Assembly: GCA_003615045.1 (NCBI GenBank)
Contig: ML014221.1
Location: 1-62,152, forward strand
DNA length: 62,152 nucleotides
Direction: 5' to 3'
Source: Caulochytrium protostelioides
Lineage: Eukaryota; Chytridiomycota; Caulochytriomycetes; Caulochytriales; Caulochytriaceae
Within the stretch, counting starts at the first letter, position 1; each line of letters begins with the position of its first letter. Below the pieces are notes generated by a model. That model did not search any database, had not been told where the DNA came from, and saw only the letters and a program-made list of their open reading frames with translations. Shown in pieces: positions 39,519-49,469 of the stretch. Both the position numbers and the translations under genes were made by a program.

Positions 39519-42500
39519 TCAGAGGCCTTGAGGCGGCTCACAGGTCAGGAGGTAGAGATCGCGGGCACACGCGCGGACATGCGGATGACTGACCCAATGT
39601 GGTTCCGATCCGCCCCCGGCCCGACCCCCGTCGAGTGATTGCCGCTCCGGCAACACCTCCGGCGACCGCAGCCCGGACGGCCCCGACGCCGCCACGACTT
39701 CCGAGTCGGGAAACCGGTGCAGAACCGCCACGAGGGCCGAGAGGCTCTCGGCCGCCGAGAAGCGGCCGATCACGTCGGCCTCGGCCGCGGCGCACGCGGC
39801 TTCGGCCGCGGCCTGCGCGAGCCCGCCGTCGTCGGCAGCGTCCGTCGGCGACATCGGCGCAGGAGTCGCGGCCGCCGCAGCAGCAGTGGTGGAGGATGCC
39901 GCCGCCGCCGCAGCAGCAGCAGCAGCAGCAGTCGCGGAGGCGGCGGCGGCGGCGGCGGACCCGCTCGTAAGCTGCCCGACGACCGCGCGGCGCAGCTGCG
40001 CCACGTGCGCATGGCCAGGGCGCCAGGCGTGCCAGGCTGCGTCGCCGAGCCGCGCCGCGACGTCCGGCGGCCGGGGAAGCGCTGGAATCGGCGGGACCCC
40101 TGGCGCACCCGCGGGATGCGCGGCATCATGGGGCGGCGCGGCGGGGGCTGGCGGCGGGTGCGGCTGCGGCTGCGGCTGCGGCTGCGGCGCCTCCGCCGTC
40201 GGATACCCCCAGAGAATGCCCGCGCCGCGCTGGAGCACGCCGTACACCCACTGGCTCGCGGACCGGGGGTGCGCGAGCAGGAATCGCGTGAGCTGCGACA
40301 GTAGCAGCGTTAGGGTCGCGTCGATAATGGATGCTTCGTCGGTGGGCGCCATGCTGCTCGGCGACATGGGCGGCGGAGGCATGGGGTCGTGGCCGCCCCA
40401 GGCGTACGACGCAGCGAGACTCGCGCGGCGGCTGCCCCCCGGGCTGCGATGGGCGTCCATGGGCGTCGGCGGGGCGTCGGACGTGAGCACCGGCGTCGGC
40501 GCGCCGCTCTTCTGCTGCTGGTGATGCTGGTAGAGCGCGCGGCGTCTTACGCACCACGTGACCAGCGCGAGGAACCGATCCACCACGTGAAGCCGGACGT
40601 GGCGCGCGTGTTGGCACAGCAGCGTCAGCTCCGAGAGAATCGCGTGATGCAGCGCCAAGTCGCGGGCGCGAACCAGATTCCGCTGCAGGGCGCCGAGCAG
40701 CGCGTACAGCAGGATATCCTGGGTCGACCACGGTGAGTTCGCGATCGGCGAGGTCGCGACGGCAATGATGGCGGCCGCCGAGTCGGATGGCGTCGTGGCC
40801 GCGTTCCCACCGACAACGCCGAGGCGGCTCGCGGCGCCGTGGGTGCCCGCGGCCCGCGGACTGGCGCCGGTGTTCGTAGCCGTCGAGCCCCGACCGGCGG
40901 CCGCGGCCACAATGGCCGCGGCGCCCGCGGCGCCAGAGCCGGGAAAGTAGAGGGTGTGGGCGGTGCCGCCGCCGCGAAACGCGCCGGGCGGGACCGGCGG
41001 CTGGAGCGCGGCGGCCGGGTCGGTCAGGAACAGCGGTGCAATGGTCATGGTGCGCCACAGTCCCGAGACCCACAGGGCGTCCTGGCTGAGGCGGATGAGC
41101 AGCGAGAGCACGAGGTAGATGCCCATCGCGTGGGCGGGCTCGATGCCGTACTGGAGCTCGCTCACGTCGTGGGGGCCATGGGAGGTGGACACGGAATGGC
41201 TCGCATGAGACCACGCCGTCAGCCGCGCGCAGAGCGGCACGAGAAAGCTGTCGGGATCGGTCCGCGCAAGCAAGTACGTTTTGAGCGTGGGGCGATTCAT
41301 GCGACTGCGCCACGCGGCGGGATCAGCGAGCGTCCCGTCGGCCGCGACGCCCGGGACGCCCGAGGCGGCGGTGGGCTGGTCGAGCGCGGCATGGAACAGA
41401 ATGAGGCCCGCGTAGTCCTCGAAGCGGTCGACGCCGGCCATCGCAACCGCCGAGAGCCCCGTATGCGCTGCGGCGGCGGGGACGGCACCGCTCGCCGGCA
41501 ACACCATCAGCGGGTCGAGCAGCAGACTCAGCATGGCCTTGAACGACGCGCGCACGGCTGGCGACAGCGGATCCACGCGCGGCGTCATCGCCAGCCGGGA
41601 CGGCGACGACGGCGATCTCGCCCTTGTTCCGGCACTCTCCGGGCTCACCAGCGACTCCGCCGAGTGAGCTGGCTCTTGCGCGGCCGGCGCCGTTGCCGCT
41701 GCCGCCGCCGTGGTCGTCTCGCCGAGCTGGGTCCAGAGGTCCCACACGGGGTTCGCGACCACGTGGCGGACGCCGCCACGCTGGCCGGCCAGGTCGTCGA
41801 CCGTCAGCGCCGCTGCCGGCCGCGGCACAAAGCACGAGTCCGGCAAGGTCACGAGCGTGAGCAGCAGCGCGCGAGCGGCGCCGAGGAATGCCCGCCGGAT
41901 CGCGTCGGGAAGCCAGTCGGTGACCTGCGGCCGCACGAGGCACCGCAGCACGCGCGCGGACGCATCCAAGGCCGCGGCGCGGTCTGTCGCCGACGCAGCC
42001 GCCGACAGTGGCGTCGCCGTTGTGGCGTCCGCGAGGGACCCGGTCGACGAGTATGCCGAGGCCTCGGCGCCCGGTGCGGTGGGCGCCGTCGTCCGGGGCG
42101 TGGACGCGGCCGCATCCGGTGGGGACGCCAGATCGGTGCCCGACGGGAACGCCGAGGCCACCGGCGATGCTGCTGTGGAGGGTGATCGTGCCGCCAACGT
42201 CGCAAGACTGCGCGCGGTGGGGCCTGACCCGGGGGGAGTGCCACCGCCACCGCCACCGCCACCGCCACCGCCACTGCTGTTGCTGTTGCCGCCACTACCA
42301 CCGCTGATCCAGGACCACCAGCTGCTGGCCGTGTGGGCACCGAGGATTCCCGCCGAGAAGGGCAAATGAGAAAGCGTGCCGCCGCCGGCGCCGGCGTCGG
42401 GATGGGCGCCGCCGGCGCCGGCGGGCGCGTTGATCAGCCGCTCGAGCCGGTCGACGTCAAAGGTCGCGCGCGACAGCAGCGGCGGCACGAGATCCACGCA

Positions 42501-44438
42501 GAAATGCGGCAGCCGGTGGCCGAGCACTTCGGCAAAGTAGGAGACGCGGTCCTGGAGCGGCGCCGCGAGCGTCGGGCTCATGGGGAGCAGGGGCGAGAGC
42601 CCGAGGCCGAAGCCGACGGCGCCCGAGGCGTCGCCCAGCCCGGCCATCGCGACGCGTTGGTCGACTTCCTCCGCGTCAGCGTCGGCGGGCAAAAGCATTC
42701 GCAGCAGCAAGAGCATGGCGTCGGTATAAATCTCGATATCCAGCGCGATGTGCTTCGATCCTGGGGCCGATGCTGACCGCGCTCCACCGGGCGTCATCGT
42801 TGCCAACAGCTGGCACAGCTCGTCAAGCAACTGGTCGGCGCGGGGGCGGCGGTCGGCCTGGACGTCTCGCAGCACAGCGGGATCGACCAGCAGCGAGACT
42901 GGCGCGGGAGCGGTGCCGGCGGTGGCGGCGTGATGTCCATGATGGCCGCCGCTCAGACTGATGCCAGCCCCCCCGCCGCCGGTGTTGCTGCCGCCGGAGC
43001 TGCCGCCGCCGGCATGGAAGAGCTTCATGGCCGGCGAGAGCCGCGGCGGCGTGTCATATCCGAAGGAAGCGCGGCGCGCGCTCATCGTGTCCACGAGCCC
43101 GGCACGAGCATAGGGCGGCGGCGTACGGGCCCGCGGCGGCAAGGTCCGGGGCTCGGCGGGGATCGCGAGCGTCACGGGCGCGGCGGCAGCGGCGGCGGCG
43201 GCAGCCTCCGATGGCGGCGGCGGCGGCGTCCGGGTCGACGGCCCCGCGGGCGTCGCCGGCCGCGCTCGCGCCGTGAGACGGTCGGCGTCCCATGCTTCGG
43301 CGACTTCTTTGCTCGGCACGTGCTCGAGCGCCACGGCCGTTAGGAGTCGGTGCAGCCGCAGCGCGTTGCGGAGGGCGTACCCGGCGGCGAGTCGATCAAT
43401 CGGGACGGCGAGCGGCACCGTTGGAGGCGGGGCGGATAGCGGCGGGGGTGCCGAGGGCGGTGCCGAGGGCGGCGGCGCGGACGGCGACGTGTCCTGCGGC
43501 GCGGTCGAGCTGCTGCGCAGCCAGGATGGCTCGGCAGACGCTGGCTGCGCGGATGGGAGGGGTGGGCTCGCCGGAGCGCTGGCGACGGACGCCGAGGCGG
43601 GCGGGAGCGCGGTGAGCGGATGGAGCGACGGCGAGGGCTCGAGGACGGGCCGGGGCGGCGAGACGGGCGTGGGCGAACGTGGCGGCGGGACGGGAGATCG
43701 CCGAGCCGCCGCCGCTGTGCCCCGCCAGTCGTACTCGGCCTGCCGCGCCGTCCGCAGCAGCGTCAGCAGCACGACCACCAGGTGGGCCCAATTGCCGGTC
43801 GTGTTGTTGTTGTCGAGCAGGTTGCTCGTGAGGCCGCGGACCACCGGCTCAAGCGACTCGGCGCCGGTGCTCTTGCCCGCCGCGGCGTGGGCCGTGGCGG
43901 AGGCCGACGACGACGACGGCGCGGAGAGCGGCGGCACGTTCATGCCAGCGGCGGCACCGGTGGCGGCAGCGGTGGCAGCGGCAGAAGCGGCAGAAGCGCC
44001 CGAAGCCGTGGGCGCGGGGTCGCCTGCCGCATAGCGCTTGTGGGCGTTCATGCCGGCGGCATCGGCGGCGCTCGCGCGGTGGTCGGCCCGGAGCCGCGGG
44101 ATCGGGTGGAAGGGCCAGCACCGGTGGGGCGGCCCGAGTAGCGCGTACCACCACGCGGCGAGCTCATAGGGCGCGTCGTAGGCCCCGGACGCGTAGCGCA
44201 CCGGCGAGGGCCATGGCGGTCCGCCGGCGTCGGCGCCGGCCCCGTCGCCCGCACCGACGGCGGTGGTGGGCGGCGGCCGCGGCGCGGATCGCGGCGGTGC
44301 GGCATCGCTGTCGGCGGCGGCCGGATCCGGGAACACGCACGGGTATGCGGTGGCGGAGACGAGCTGCCCGGTCAGGGCGTAGAGGGGGCTCTGGAGGAGC
44401 TGGGACGCGGCGATGCCGTCCTCGGCGTGGGTCCGCAT
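39519..44438 (-). CDS. DYM: Dymeclin family protein, greatly enlarged
   Basis: Dymeclin is a Golgi-associated helical-repeat protein implicated in vesicle traffic, related to Hid1/Ecm30. The 1639-residue frame (ATG 44438) is about 2.4 times human dymeclin (669). Islands of conservation lie in the expected order. ESLEPVVRGLTSNLLDNN followed by TGNWAHLVVVLLTLL matches the N-terminal '[25 protein letters not shown]' block. RPTLKTYLLARTDPDSFLVP (about residue 1052) matches the 'RTYMLARTDMENLVLP' hallmark. RNLVRARDLALHHAILSELTLL (about 1255) matches the '[20 protein letters not shown]' region. Between them are long Ala, Gly, Pro and Ser-rich inserts, including a glycine run coded by a CCACCG repeat near 42240-42290 and alanine/glutamine-codon tracts near 39890-39960. 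The frame continues upstream without an ATG to about 44468. Hid1 is an alternative, but the LARTD motif favours dymeclin. Confidence 0.82.
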   Translation of the reverse strand: MRTHAEDGIAASQLLQSPLYALTGQLVSATAYPCVFPDPAAADSDAAPPRSAPRPPPTTAVGAGDGAGADAGGPPWPSPVRYASGAYDAPYELAAWWYALLGPPHRCWPFHPIPRLRADHRASAADAAGMNAHKRYAAGDPAPTASGASAASAAATAAATGAAAGMNVPPLSAPSSSSASATAHAAAGKSTGAESLEPVVRGLTSNLLDNNNTTGNWAHLVVVLLTLLRTARQAEYDWRGTAAAARRSPVPPPRSPTPVSPPRPVLEPSPSLHPLTALPPASASVASAPASPPLPSAQPASAEPSWLRSSSTAPQDTSPSAPPPSAPPSAPPPLSAPPPTVPLAVPIDRLAAGYALRNALRLHRLLTAVALEHVPSKEVAEAWDADRLTARARPATPAGPSTRTPPPPPSEAAAAAAAAAPVTLAIPAEPRTLPPRARTPPPYARAGLVDTMSARRASFGYDTPPRLSPAMKLFHAGGGSSGGSNTGGGGAGISLSGGHHGHHAATAGTAPAPVSLLVDPAVLRDVQADRRPRADQLLDELCQLLATMTPGGARSASAPGSKHIALDIEIYTDAMLLLLRMLLPADADAEEVDQRVAMAGLGDASGAVGFGLGLSPLLPMSPTLAAPLQDRVSYFAEVLGHRLPHFCVDLVPPLLSRATFDVDRLERLINAPAGAGGAHPDAGAGGGTLSHLPFSAGILGAHTASSWWSWISGGSGGNSNSSGGGGGGGGGGGTPPGSGPTARSLATLAARSPSTAASPVASAFPSGTDLASPPDAAASTPRTTAPTAPGAEASAYSSTGSLADATTATPLSAAASATDRAAALDASARVLRCLVRPQVTDWLPDAIRRAFLGAARALLLTLVTLPDSCFVPRPAAALTVDDLAGQRGGVRHVVANPVWDLWTQLGETTTAAAAATAPAAQEPAHSAESLVSPESAGTRARSPSSPSRLAMTPRVDPLSPAVRASFKAMLSLLLDPLMVLPASGAVPAAAAHTGLSAVAMAGVDRFEDYAGLILFHAALDQPTAASGVPGVAADGTLADPAAWRSRMNRPTLKTYLLARTDPDSFLVPLCARLTAWSHASHSVSTSHGPHDVSELQYGIEPAHAMGIYLVLSLLIRLSQDALWVSGLWRTMTIAPLFLTDPAAALQPPVPPGAFRGGGTAHTLYFPGSGAAGAAAIVAAAAGRGSTATNTGASPRAAGTHGAASRLGVVGGNAATTPSDSAAAIIAVATSPIANSPWSTQDILLYALLGALQRNLVRARDLALHHAILSELTLLCQHARHVRLHVVDRFLALVTWCVRRRALYQHHQQQKSGAPTPVLTSDAPPTPMDAHRSPGGSRRASLAASYAWGGHDPMPPPPMSPSSMAPTDEASIIDATLTLLLSQLTRFLLAHPRSASQWVYGVLQRGAGILWGYPTAEAPQPQPQPQPHPPPAPAAPPHDAAHPAGAPGVPPIPALPRPPDVAARLGDAAWHAWRPGHAHVAQLRRAVVGQLTSGSAAAAAASATAAAAAAAAAAASSTTAAAAAATPAPMSPTDAADDGGLAQAAAEAACAAAEADVIGRFSAAESLSALVAVLHRFPDSEVVAASGPSGLRSPEVLPERQSLDGGRAGGGSEPHWVSHPHVRACARDLYLLTCEPPQGL

Positions 44439-44566
44439 GATCCCGATCCCTTCGGGGCCGCAGGCCACCGCACGGTGTCGCGTCGCAGCCGCGGCAGTCG
44501 CAGTTGCAGCAGGAGCAGCAGGAGCAGCAGCAGGAAAGTCGTCGGACGGCGGCGGCGGCGGCGGCG

Positions 44567-44613
<47 letters not shown>

Positions 44614-45177
44614 CACGAACACGGGCACGGAGGCGTCGCCAGTCACCGGCGTGCGGCAGCCGTCAACGAAGTCGCGGCAGGATCACGGCAGGATCGCGAC
44701 CGCCGCACCGCCGTCGCCGCCTCGGGCTTTGTTCATCTCGCCACGTGGCATCGTCTAGCACAGCACGGCACGGACGCGCGCTCACAGCCGCCGCCGGCCG
44801 GCCGATCGGATCCGATGCACCAGGAGACCCCGACGACCGGTCCTCCTGCGTGGAGTTGATCTACCGGACGCGAGCGATCCCCGCGTGGGTGGTCCAGGCT
44901 GGGCGATGCCATGAAGCGAGGGCCGATACCCCTCTCACCGCGCAAGCTCTTGGTCCCCCGCGTGGGCGCGTAGGGCTGGGCGCTCGCTCCCGGGCGGGGC
45001 GCAGCATCGCCTTTCCCAATCGCTGTCCCGAGCGCGGCACACCAGGACCACGCGAGCGTCACGGCGTCCCGGCCGACCGCCTGCGTCAGCGGGGCAGTGG
45101 GCATCGGTTCGGGACGATCAAATGATTGATAAATTAGAACGAGTATAATGCGGCCATCGTCTTGCGGGGGTTTCCCT
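44439..45177. other. Intergenic gap upstream of dymeclin
   Basis: This 0.74-kb stretch includes a long GGC run (44546-44613) just upstream of dymeclin and the 3' flank of the next minus-strand gene. No gene is recognised. Confidence 0.4.
44546..44613. repeat. GGC trinucleotide repeat
   Basis: About 22 GGC units with one GAC interruption lie roughly 110-175 bp upstream of the dymeclin ATG. They probably fall in its promoter or 5' UTR, where on the transcribed strand they read as GCC. Confidence 0.85.
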
Positions 45178-46725
45178 CTACGCCTCGGGCTTGCGATCCA
45201 AGACCGCGACCTGGGCCACGCTTTCCTCGACCGAGTCGTCGATCGCGACGAGCTGGCGGTGCTTGCGGCGGCGCTTGCCGCGGTGCTTGGGCACCCACAG
45301 CATGTTGTTGGCCTGGAGCTCGTCCAAGGCGGCCTCCCAGTCATACTTGGCGATCTCGCAGTCTTCGACCGGATGCGAGAAGAGCAGGGTGTCGCCGGTG
45401 AGCGTGCCGTTGGCAAAGCGGGCCTCGACCGCGGTCTCGATCACCGGGTTGTAGCAGCACATAAAGTCGTGCACGTAGTTGGCGACGTCGACGCGCTCGG
45501 CGCCGGACATGGCCTGGATGGTCTTGCGCGTGCCCGCCACCGTCCAGCGCGCGTCCTCGAGCGACATGTCGCACAGCCGCGCCGGCGTCAGGTGCCGCGC
45601 CGGGTGCTGCGCCGGGATCTGGCACGTCGGCAGGACCTCAAACTCGCGGTGCGCCGGCAGGTACGGCACGCCGAAGTCGTCGTGGCTGCCCGCGTCCTTC
45701 TCCTTGTTGAGCAGGGTCGCCTCGCCCTCCTTCTTTTTCTTTTGGCCATCCACGGTCGCTCGGATGATCGGCAGCATCGCGATCAGCGGGTCGTCCACGA
45801 GGTGGATGAGGAAAAAAACGGACTGCAGGCCCACGCTGACGGCAGACGGCAGCGTGCCCGCGAGCATCTCGATGACCCCCATGATCTGGTCAATCACCAT
45901 GAAGCCGGTCGTCAGCAGGACGGTCATCTCGGCCGGGAACGTGACCGGATGGTGCTTCAGCTGCAACAGCAAGCCGCCGGCCATGTTCTTGGCTGCCTTC
46001 TTGGGGTCTTCCTTGAACATGGCCCACAGCAGCTGGCAGCCGAGCTTCAGCTCCTTGAAGAACTCCGCCAAGTCGTGCATCTGCTGTCTGGGGTGGAAGA
46101 TCGTCCGGATGCCGTACTTGACCATGCCGTAGAACTCGGCCACCGTGTGCTTCAGGTACTCCCACAGCCACTGAACGCACGCGATCGGTATACCGAACAC
46201 GAGCTGCGTCACCGACTGGTGCTTCAGCTTCGTCATTGACTCCTGGACCTCCGCTTTGTACATATCCCACATCGTCAGGTCCGGGTGCAGCAGAATCTGC
46301 TGCTGCACATACTGGTCCATGGCGTCGCCCTCCTCCAGTGGCGGGTGGTTGGCCGCGTCCGTTAGCCGCAGCACCGGACACGTCTCCGGCGTCATGGCCA
46401 TCATGAGCGTCTCGTTGGCTCCGGGCGGTGGCGGCGACATGGCGAGCGTGGGCGGCCACGTTGGCGACGGCGACGGCGACGGCGGCGACGGCGGCGATAG
46501 CGGCGGCGGTGGAGACGATAGCAAAGACGACGGCATCGCGGCCGACTTGGGGATCTCATCCACCGTGGGTGGCGACCGCGCGGGCGCGTCCGGCGCATCG
46601 GACGCCGGAGGAGACGCGGCGACGGACGCCGTCGGCGACGCCGCGACGCCGCCTGCGGCCAGCGCGAGCAGGGCCAGCGCGAGCAGGGCCATCCCGGCCG
46701 GTTGGAGCCGTCTGGAGGGCTGCAT
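45178..46725 (-). CDS. Predicted secreted or membrane-associated orphan protein
   Basis: The 515-residue frame begins MQPSRRLQPAG and continues into a strong signal peptide (MALLALALLALAAGGVAASP), followed by a Pro/Ser-rich linker to about residue 100. The rest is not low complexity and is Trp/Tyr/Cys-containing. It includes VFGIPIACVQWLWEYLKHTV and two strongly hydrophobic stretches (MTVLLTTGFMVIDQIMGVIE and SVGLQSVFFLIHLVDDPLIA) that may be buried helices or membrane segments. A cysteine-bearing C-terminal half (CDMSLEDARW, FMCCYNPVIETAV, EDCEIAKYDWEAALDELQ) follows, ending in a basic KHRGKRRRKHR patch and a short acidic tail. An N-glycosylation-type NGTLT is present. The varied composition and the signal peptide support a real gene. 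I recognise no family, and it may be lineage-specific. Confidence 0.65.
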   Translation of the reverse strand: MQPSRRLQPAGMALLALALLALAAGGVAASPTASVAASPPASDAPDAPARSPPTVDEIPKSAAMPSSLLSSPPPPLSPPSPPSPSPSPTWPPTLAMSPPPPGANETLMMAMTPETCPVLRLTDAANHPPLEEGDAMDQYVQQQILLHPDLTMWDMYKAEVQESMTKLKHQSVTQLVFGIPIACVQWLWEYLKHTVAEFYGMVKYGIRTIFHPRQQMHDLAEFFKELKLGCQLLWAMFKEDPKKAAKNMAGGLLLQLKHHPVTFPAEMTVLLTTGFMVIDQIMGVIEMLAGTLPSAVSVGLQSVFFLIHLVDDPLIAMLPIIRATVDGQKKKKEGEATLLNKEKDAGSHDDFGVPYLPAHREFEVLPTCQIPAQHPARHLTPARLCDMSLEDARWTVAGTRKTIQAMSGAERVDVANYVHDFMCCYNPVIETAVEARFANGTLTGDTLLFSHPVEDCEIAKYDWEAALDELQANNMLWVPKHRGKRRRKHRQLVAIDDSVEESVAQVAVLDRKPEA

Positions 46726-47913
46726 GGTGCGGGCGATAGGCGCTGGGCGACAGCCACGGGGAGCGCAGCACGCGTGGCCGTCGGCCCTGGCGGAGCGCCG
46801 GAATCGGACGCTACTGTCGTCCGTCTGAGAGCAAAGACCGGCGGCGCGTCGGCGAGAGCGCCGAGTTCAAGGACGATGAGGGGCGAGTGACCTGTGCGTC
46901 GGCCGTGTCGAGATGCCCGAGATCAGATGCCGGGTCGAGACTGAGAACGGTGCGGCCGAGGCTCGTTGCTGCAGGTTGGTCACATGGCCTTTCGAGGCGT
47001 CTCGAGCAGTCTTTGGGAGGTCGAGAGGGAGTCGTTCGAGCCTGAGACTTGTGGCAGCGTCCGATGCTTTAAATAGGCAGCCGCGTCGGGCCCACCGCGG
47101 AGACTCGCGCTTGGCGAGGCACCGCGATGCGGACGCGACGCCGACCGGCTGGTCGCCGCGGCCCGCGTCGCCGCGACGGAGCGATTCGCCGAAGGCGCGC
47201 GGTCTTGGCTCCGCCAAACCCCCAGGATGCAGTGGGTCCGTCCTACTCCACGCCGTCGTTGCCGACTGAGTCATGGTAGCCGTCGTCGATGTCCATCTTC
47301 AGGCCCCTGTTGGTGCGGCGCCGCCACTCATGCCGTTTCCGCGGGTCGTCGTGCGAAGCTCCGTCTTCACGGCATCGCCCTCCCGAGCGGGTCTTTCCGT
47401 CGGCCGCCATGCGCTCGGTCGGAACGCGCCGACCGCCGTGGCCTTCGCCATCACGGCCGCCTTCGTCGCGGCCGCCTTCATCGTCCCCAACCCGCGGGTC
47501 CGGACGCCCGGCGTGCATGCGGCGCGATGCATGCTGCACCCTTGCCCGCGACCCGGCGCCTGCTGCCGCGTCACCGCGGGCATGGGCCCGAGCGCGGCCA
47601 ACGCGGCGCTCCGAGGCTCGGACGCTTTTACGGGAGGTGCGGCGACCGCCGTACGACGTGGTGGCGGCCCGCGGGAAGCGACGTCGGGGACCCCGGATCA
47701 GGCGATACCGCGCGCACGCCGACGCCGCTGGGACGGCGCCCGTCCATGGCGGCGCCCTCGACTCGCCGCGGACAGGGACGCCACGCATGGGCCGACCCGC
47801 GGCGTCCGGATCCCCCGTCCCCCGGTCGAAGCCTCAGCCGCGCCGGTTTGGTCGCCGCTGTCGCCGCTGACGGCGGGCGCTGACGGAGGGCGCTGGCGCT
47901 CCGGCTTCCGCCT

Positions 47914-48004
47914 GTCGATGCCGTCGATGCCGTCGATGCCGTCGAGGCCGTCGAGGCCGTCGAGGCCGTCGATGCCGGCTTCCGCCGTCGAGGCCGTCGA
48001 TGCC
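47914..48004. repeat. 9-bp minisatellite GTCGATGCC / GTCGAGGCC
   Basis: Three GTCGATGCC units are followed by three GTCGAGGCC units and one more GTCGATGCC. After a 10-bp interruption there are two further units. It encodes simple Ile-Asp-Gly or Val-Glu-Ala repeats in some frames but sits outside any recognised gene. Confidence 0.9.
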
Positions 48005-48188
48005 GCAGACGTGGGCACCGCGCCGGGCAGCCGCGGCCTGCACGCCGGGCCAAGGCGCCAGGGGCCGCGCGCCGCGCGTCAACGCGCCGTCTATACGGCG
48101 TCTACCCCACGATCCGGCCGCTGCGCCACCGCCGCCCGGCGGCGGCTTGGCCATCGCATGATTCCAGGGCCCACCACGACGAGGCCGG

Positions 48189-48226
48189 CGCCCATGTCGG
48201 ACCACGGCGCCCATGTCGGACCACGG
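48189..48226. repeat. Tandem duplication of 19 bp
   Basis: GCGCCCATGTCGGACCACG occurs twice head to tail. It is a small local duplication with no visible function. Confidence 0.85.
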
Positions 48227-48974
48227 CGCGGATGGCCGCTGCGAGCTCGCGTCGCCGCGCGTCGCCTGAGACGCGCGGGTCGCCGGTCAGGCCGCGGTAC
48301 CCCACACCTCTGAGACGCGCGATGGTGCCATCGCGCGGATCACCGCGAGCGTGAGTTCAGGCCCGGAGGCAATGCGCCAACGCGGGGTCCTCGCGGGTGC
48401 CTCCTGCCGTCGGCCACTCATTCAACCCCGCCGTGCCATGACGTGGACACGAGCGAGGCTCCCGGCGACTTTCTCAGCCAGCGGTCGATGGAGGCGCGAC
48501 GCATGACTTTTACAAAGGATACGGCCAGTGCGAGCGCGCAGGAGCGGGCCAGGGCATGGCACCTGCCACTCGCTCACCCAGCAGGATGCCACACCATCGG
48601 TGGCGCGGCTACCCCACACATCCTGCTGCCTTCCATCGGGGTCGCGACCCCACATCCCGTATACCGACACACCGACACACCGCGCGGGTCTGTCAGGCTA
48701 GGCATGACATGCGGCCCGTCACAGGGCCCGGGAGGGAAGGAGGCGATGGCGTGATCGACGCAATGCGACGCAACGTTGAGTGATGGTCAGGCACTGGTGC
48801 CTGAGCCGCGTAAGACCGCAGCACAGCCAGCCTTCCCCAGAGAGACCAGCGGCTCGGATGCGAGGAATGGGCATCGCCAGCGTCCTGGCGCGGCGCGCTC
48901 CCTCTGGATGTTCCAGCAGCCCCCGGGAGGGCCGCTCCGCCACGTATGAAATCGCCTCGACAATACATGGATGG

Positions 48975-49430
48975 CTAGAGGAGTCCCGCGCGAATGATCT
49001 GCACGGCGGTCTTGGGCCGCTCAAAGACGGTCGGCATGGCCTCGAAGGCGTCGAGGACCTCGCCGCCCGTCAAGCACTGCCCGACGACGAGGTATCGCCG
49101 GTCGAGTGCGGGCATCGCGTTCAGCAGGAACATCAGCGCGCTGCCGCTCGAGTGGGGCCCGGTGTTGGCGAGCGCGACGCGGCCGCGCTGGTCGCAGCGC
49201 GTGCTGAAGCTCTCGTCCGGCACCGTCGGCACCGTCAGCGGCGCGCCGTCGATGTCCTGCGTGATCGCGTCCGTCTGCACCCACCCGTGCCGCACCACCC
49301 GCGTCACCCGCACCCCGTCATACCGCCCGTTGTACCCGCCGCGCACGCACCGCGACACGTGCTCGACGGTCTCGGGCAGCTGGTCCGCAAACAGCTCCAC
49401 CAGCACCCGCGGGCCGAACGGCACGATCTC

Positions 49431-49469
<39 letters not shown>

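Larger units (their letters stand above)
46726..48974. other. Intergenic region with minisatellites
   Basis: This 2.2-kb stretch is dominated by GC-rich, arginine/alanine-shadow frames on both strands. It holds a 9-bp minisatellite (47914-48004) and a 19-bp tandem duplication (48189-48226). A TTTAAATA element at about 47068-47075 could be a TATA box. A minus-strand frame ending near 47243 (C-terminus GLKMDIDDGYHDSVGNDGVE) has a less biased tail and might be the last exon of an unrecognised gene, but I cannot support it further. Confidence 0.35.

Noticed and set aside
40839-42185. 448-codon plus-strand frame
   Set aside because: It is antisense to dymeclin and Arg/His/Gly rich.
47914-48004. 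Possible CRISPR-like array
   Set aside because: The repeat unit is 9 bp with no unique spacers, and the genome is eukaryotic. It is a minisatellite.
47273-48313. 346-codon plus-strand frame with an apparent hydrophobic segment
   Set aside because: The hydrophobicity comes from alanine-rich GCC runs, and the rest is minisatellite and Arg-rich shadow.
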